This document shows positions 62,509-64,000 of a DNA stretch of 64,000 bases, in pieces. Both the position numbers and the translations under genes were made by a program. Each line of letters opens with the position of its first letter. The first letter of the stretch is position 1. The DNA is from Parus major. Taxonomy: Eukaryota > Chordata > Aves > Passeriformes > Paridae. The notes beneath the pieces are model-generated. The model did not search any database and had not been told where the DNA came from. It was given only the letters and a program-made list of their open reading frames with translations. Location of the stretch: contig NC_031779.1 of assembly GCF_001522545.3 (NCBI RefSeq), positions 4,740,460 to 4,804,459 of the forward strand. Direction: 5' to 3'.

Positions 62509-62987
62509 CGGGCAGGACTCCCCTGGGCCGGGCCCTGCGGCCGTTCCGCTTCCGGGCCGCGGCGGGCGGGGCGGTGCCGCGCTTCCGGCCGCGCGCGGTG
62601 AGGAGCCATGGCGGCGCGGGCCGGGGAGCGCCGGGGCCGGGGCAGCTTCCCCGGGGGCGGCGCCGGGACCGGGGCCGGGACCGGGTGGGGCTTGGCGGGG
62701 CCGTGCAGTGCCCGGCTCCTGCCCGGAGTAGCTCCGGCCGGGCCGGCTCCCGGAGCCGGGCCGGGCTGTCGGTTGTGCGGCCCCGCGGCCGGCAGCGCGC
62801 CCGAGTGTCGCGCGGTGTTGCGGGGAGGCCTCAGACCGTGCGTGCCCTGCCGTGCGTGTGCCCGACGGGCTCGGCTGAGGGGCGGAGGGGGTTTTATTGT
62901 TCCCTTTGTTTGTTTTCAATGAGAGCGAGGACAGCACGGGCGCGCAGCCGCGGATGAGCAGGACGTGTCCAGCCCTCCCGGTAAACC
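62509..62987 (+). promoter_or_regulatory. GTF2A2: GTF2A2 CpG-island promoter and 5' region
   Basis: Extremely G/C- and CpG-rich DNA just upstream of the GTF2A2 start codon. Visible elements are ETS-type GCTTCCGG words (62,548-62,555 and 62,581-62,588), an Sp1-type GGGCGGGGCGG (62,564-62,574) and a YY1-like GCCATGGCGGC (62,605-62,615). There is no TATA box. This is the usual layout of a housekeeping promoter, and transcription probably begins at about 62.58-62.61 kb. A donor-like GCG|GTGAGG at 62,598 could end a short noncoding first exon. The ATG at 62,608 opens a 104-codon frame that stops before the true start, so it would be an upstream ORF only if this stretch is not spliced out. Confidence 0.75.
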
Positions 62988-63059
62988 ATGGCGTATCAGC
63001 TGTATAGGAACACCACGCTGGGGAACAGCCTTCAGGAGAGCCTGGATGAGCTCATACAG
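62988..63059 (+). CDS. GTF2A2: GTF2A2 coding exon 1, TFIIA gamma subunit (residues 1-24)
   Basis: Encodes [20 protein letters not shown] and ELIQ, matching the start of the small (gamma, about 12 kDa) subunit of general transcription factor IIA, which with the alpha/beta subunits stabilises TBP on the promoter in the nucleus. This part forms a helix of the four-helix bundle shared with TFIIA alpha. The ATG sits in a good context (ACCATGG). The exon ends in phase 0 before GTTGGG, a fairly weak donor. The 5' splice edge before the ATG is not certain; the nearest AG with a following open exon is at about 62,960, but the pyrimidine tract is poor. Confidence 0.95.
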
Positions 63060-63547
63060 GTTGGGGGCCTGGGCGACTAGCTTAATAAAGACAGCAATTT
63101 TTATCAAAATGGCTTTGTCGTTCCTGTATCAGGGCACTTATGGCCAAGGCTTGGGAAACTTACTGATTGAAAACGTAAGGGTTTGGTACTCCATTCGCTT
63201 GTGATGGTTTTTCTTTACGTTCTGGGTAAAGGGAAGTGTTTCATGTAAATGGCACAATCTCATGTGGCTCAGTAAATGAACAGCCAGGTTAAGGTGGAAC
63301 ATTGCAGTCAATCAGTTGTTCTTCGGGTTATTTACATCAAATATTTATTATGAAAGGTCTTTGTATAGTACAGAATTGAAGTATAAAAATAGAAATAAAT
63401 ACAGGAACATAATTTTTTGTAGATTGTTCTTCTAGAGATCTGCTTCATTGACGTGAACTTTGCTTTAATGTTTTTAACTTATACTGCATGTTTGAGCTTA
63501 CTTTGAAACAACTCAAAATTTTTATTTTTTTCTTCCAACTACTTTAG
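63060..63547 (+). other. GTF2A2: GTF2A2 intron
   Basis: Intron of 488 nt with acceptor TTTTTCTTCCAACTACTTTAG. An AATAAA at 63,084-63,089 lies inside it and is probably unused. No other feature is seen. Confidence 0.85.
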
Positions 63548-63652
63548 TCACAGCAAATCACTCCTCAGTTGGCCCTTCAGGTGCTACTTCAGTTTGATAA
63601 AGCTATAAATTCAGCACTGGCACAGCGAGTCAGGAACAGAGTCAATTTCAGG
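63548..63652 (+). CDS. GTF2A2: GTF2A2 coding exon 2 (residues 25-59)
   Basis: Encodes [20 protein letters not shown] followed by [15 protein letters not shown], continuing in phase 0. It differs from the human sequence by Ser for Ala at residue 46. The donor is GTAAGG. The remaining part, residues 60-109 (the beta-barrel half that contacts TBP and DNA), lies beyond the right edge, so the gene is partial only because the window ends. Confidence 0.96.
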
Positions 63653-64000
63653 GTAAGGAAATGATATCTTAAAGTTTTACATGAGATACAGCAACTAAGT
63701 GTTGACGCACAATGTCATTAAAAGCTGTGTGATAAGCAAGAACTTTTGAGGGTTCATTTTGGCTCTACTGATGACTGTTCACATGTATATTCTGTATGCA
63801 GCTGTAAGGCTTGTTACCTTGTTCTGCCAGGAATCTTTGGAATGAATGCAAAAAGCAGATGATGAAAACAGGGAAGAGGGAAATGCTTTTTTGATGGATA
63901 ACATTGCCATCCTCAGTGTCTTGCAGATGAGGAGGGAGTCTTTTGCTTCTCGCAGCTGTCCCTAGCAAAAGTGAGATGAGGCCAGATTTTCAGCCACATG
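63653..64000 (+). other. GTF2A2: GTF2A2 intron, cut by window edge
   Basis: Intronic sequence following the GTAAGG donor. No further GTF2A2 exon is found before the end. Confidence 0.85.

Noticed and set aside
62269..62937. A 222-codon minus-strand open frame rich in Pro, Thr, His and Gly
   Set aside because: Generated by the minisatellite and the CpG island; the protein repeats follow the DNA repeat unit.

Overview
The window is vertebrate nuclear DNA, most likely from a bird and possibly a songbird. Three things support this: several truncated CR1-type LINE fragments with the avian-style 3' tail, no recognisable Alu/B1-type SINEs, and two recognisable genes in the same orientation, BNIP2 followed by GTF2A2. 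From memory, human 15q22 carries these two genes as neighbours, with a large gene-poor interval between BNIP2 and FOXB1. The first 44 kb here would match that interval.

Layout. Positions 1-44,050 hold no coding sequence I can support. This stretch is AT-rich, with simple repeats, a repeat-like block at 16.57-17.34 kb, a cluster of CR1 pieces at 24.7-27.7 kb, and low-copy-looking sequence that may include conserved regulatory elements. A CpG-rich block at 44.06-45.28 kb, broken by a 367-base run of N, is the probable BNIP2 promoter and first exon. BNIP2 coding exons run from 48,628 to 57,654 on the + strand. Ten exons join in frame to 324 residues, or 312 if a 36-nt cassette exon is skipped. 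The 3' UTR extends to a probable poly(A) signal near 60,064. A 12-unit GC-rich minisatellite (62.28-62.5 kb) lies directly before the CpG-rich GTF2A2 promoter. Two GTF2A2 coding exons (residues 1-59 of a normal ~109) follow, and the gene runs off the right edge.

The two genes are not an operon. BNIP2 is a BCH/CRAL-TRIO scaffold in Cdc42/Rho signalling and kinesin-linked transport. GTF2A2 is the small subunit of TFIIA. They share orientation and about 2.5-5 kb of spacing, so BNIP2 termination and GTF2A2 initiation are close together.

The least expected observation is at the BNIP2 3' end. The stop codon of the usual last exon lies inside a strong splice donor (CA|GTAAGT). Downstream, a 60-nt exon-like module and a terminal exon-like module both have strong acceptors in the matching phase, and the 60-nt module also has a stop inside its donor. 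Together they predict a nested set of alternative BNIP2 C-termini. I found no evidence of a wholly new biological system.
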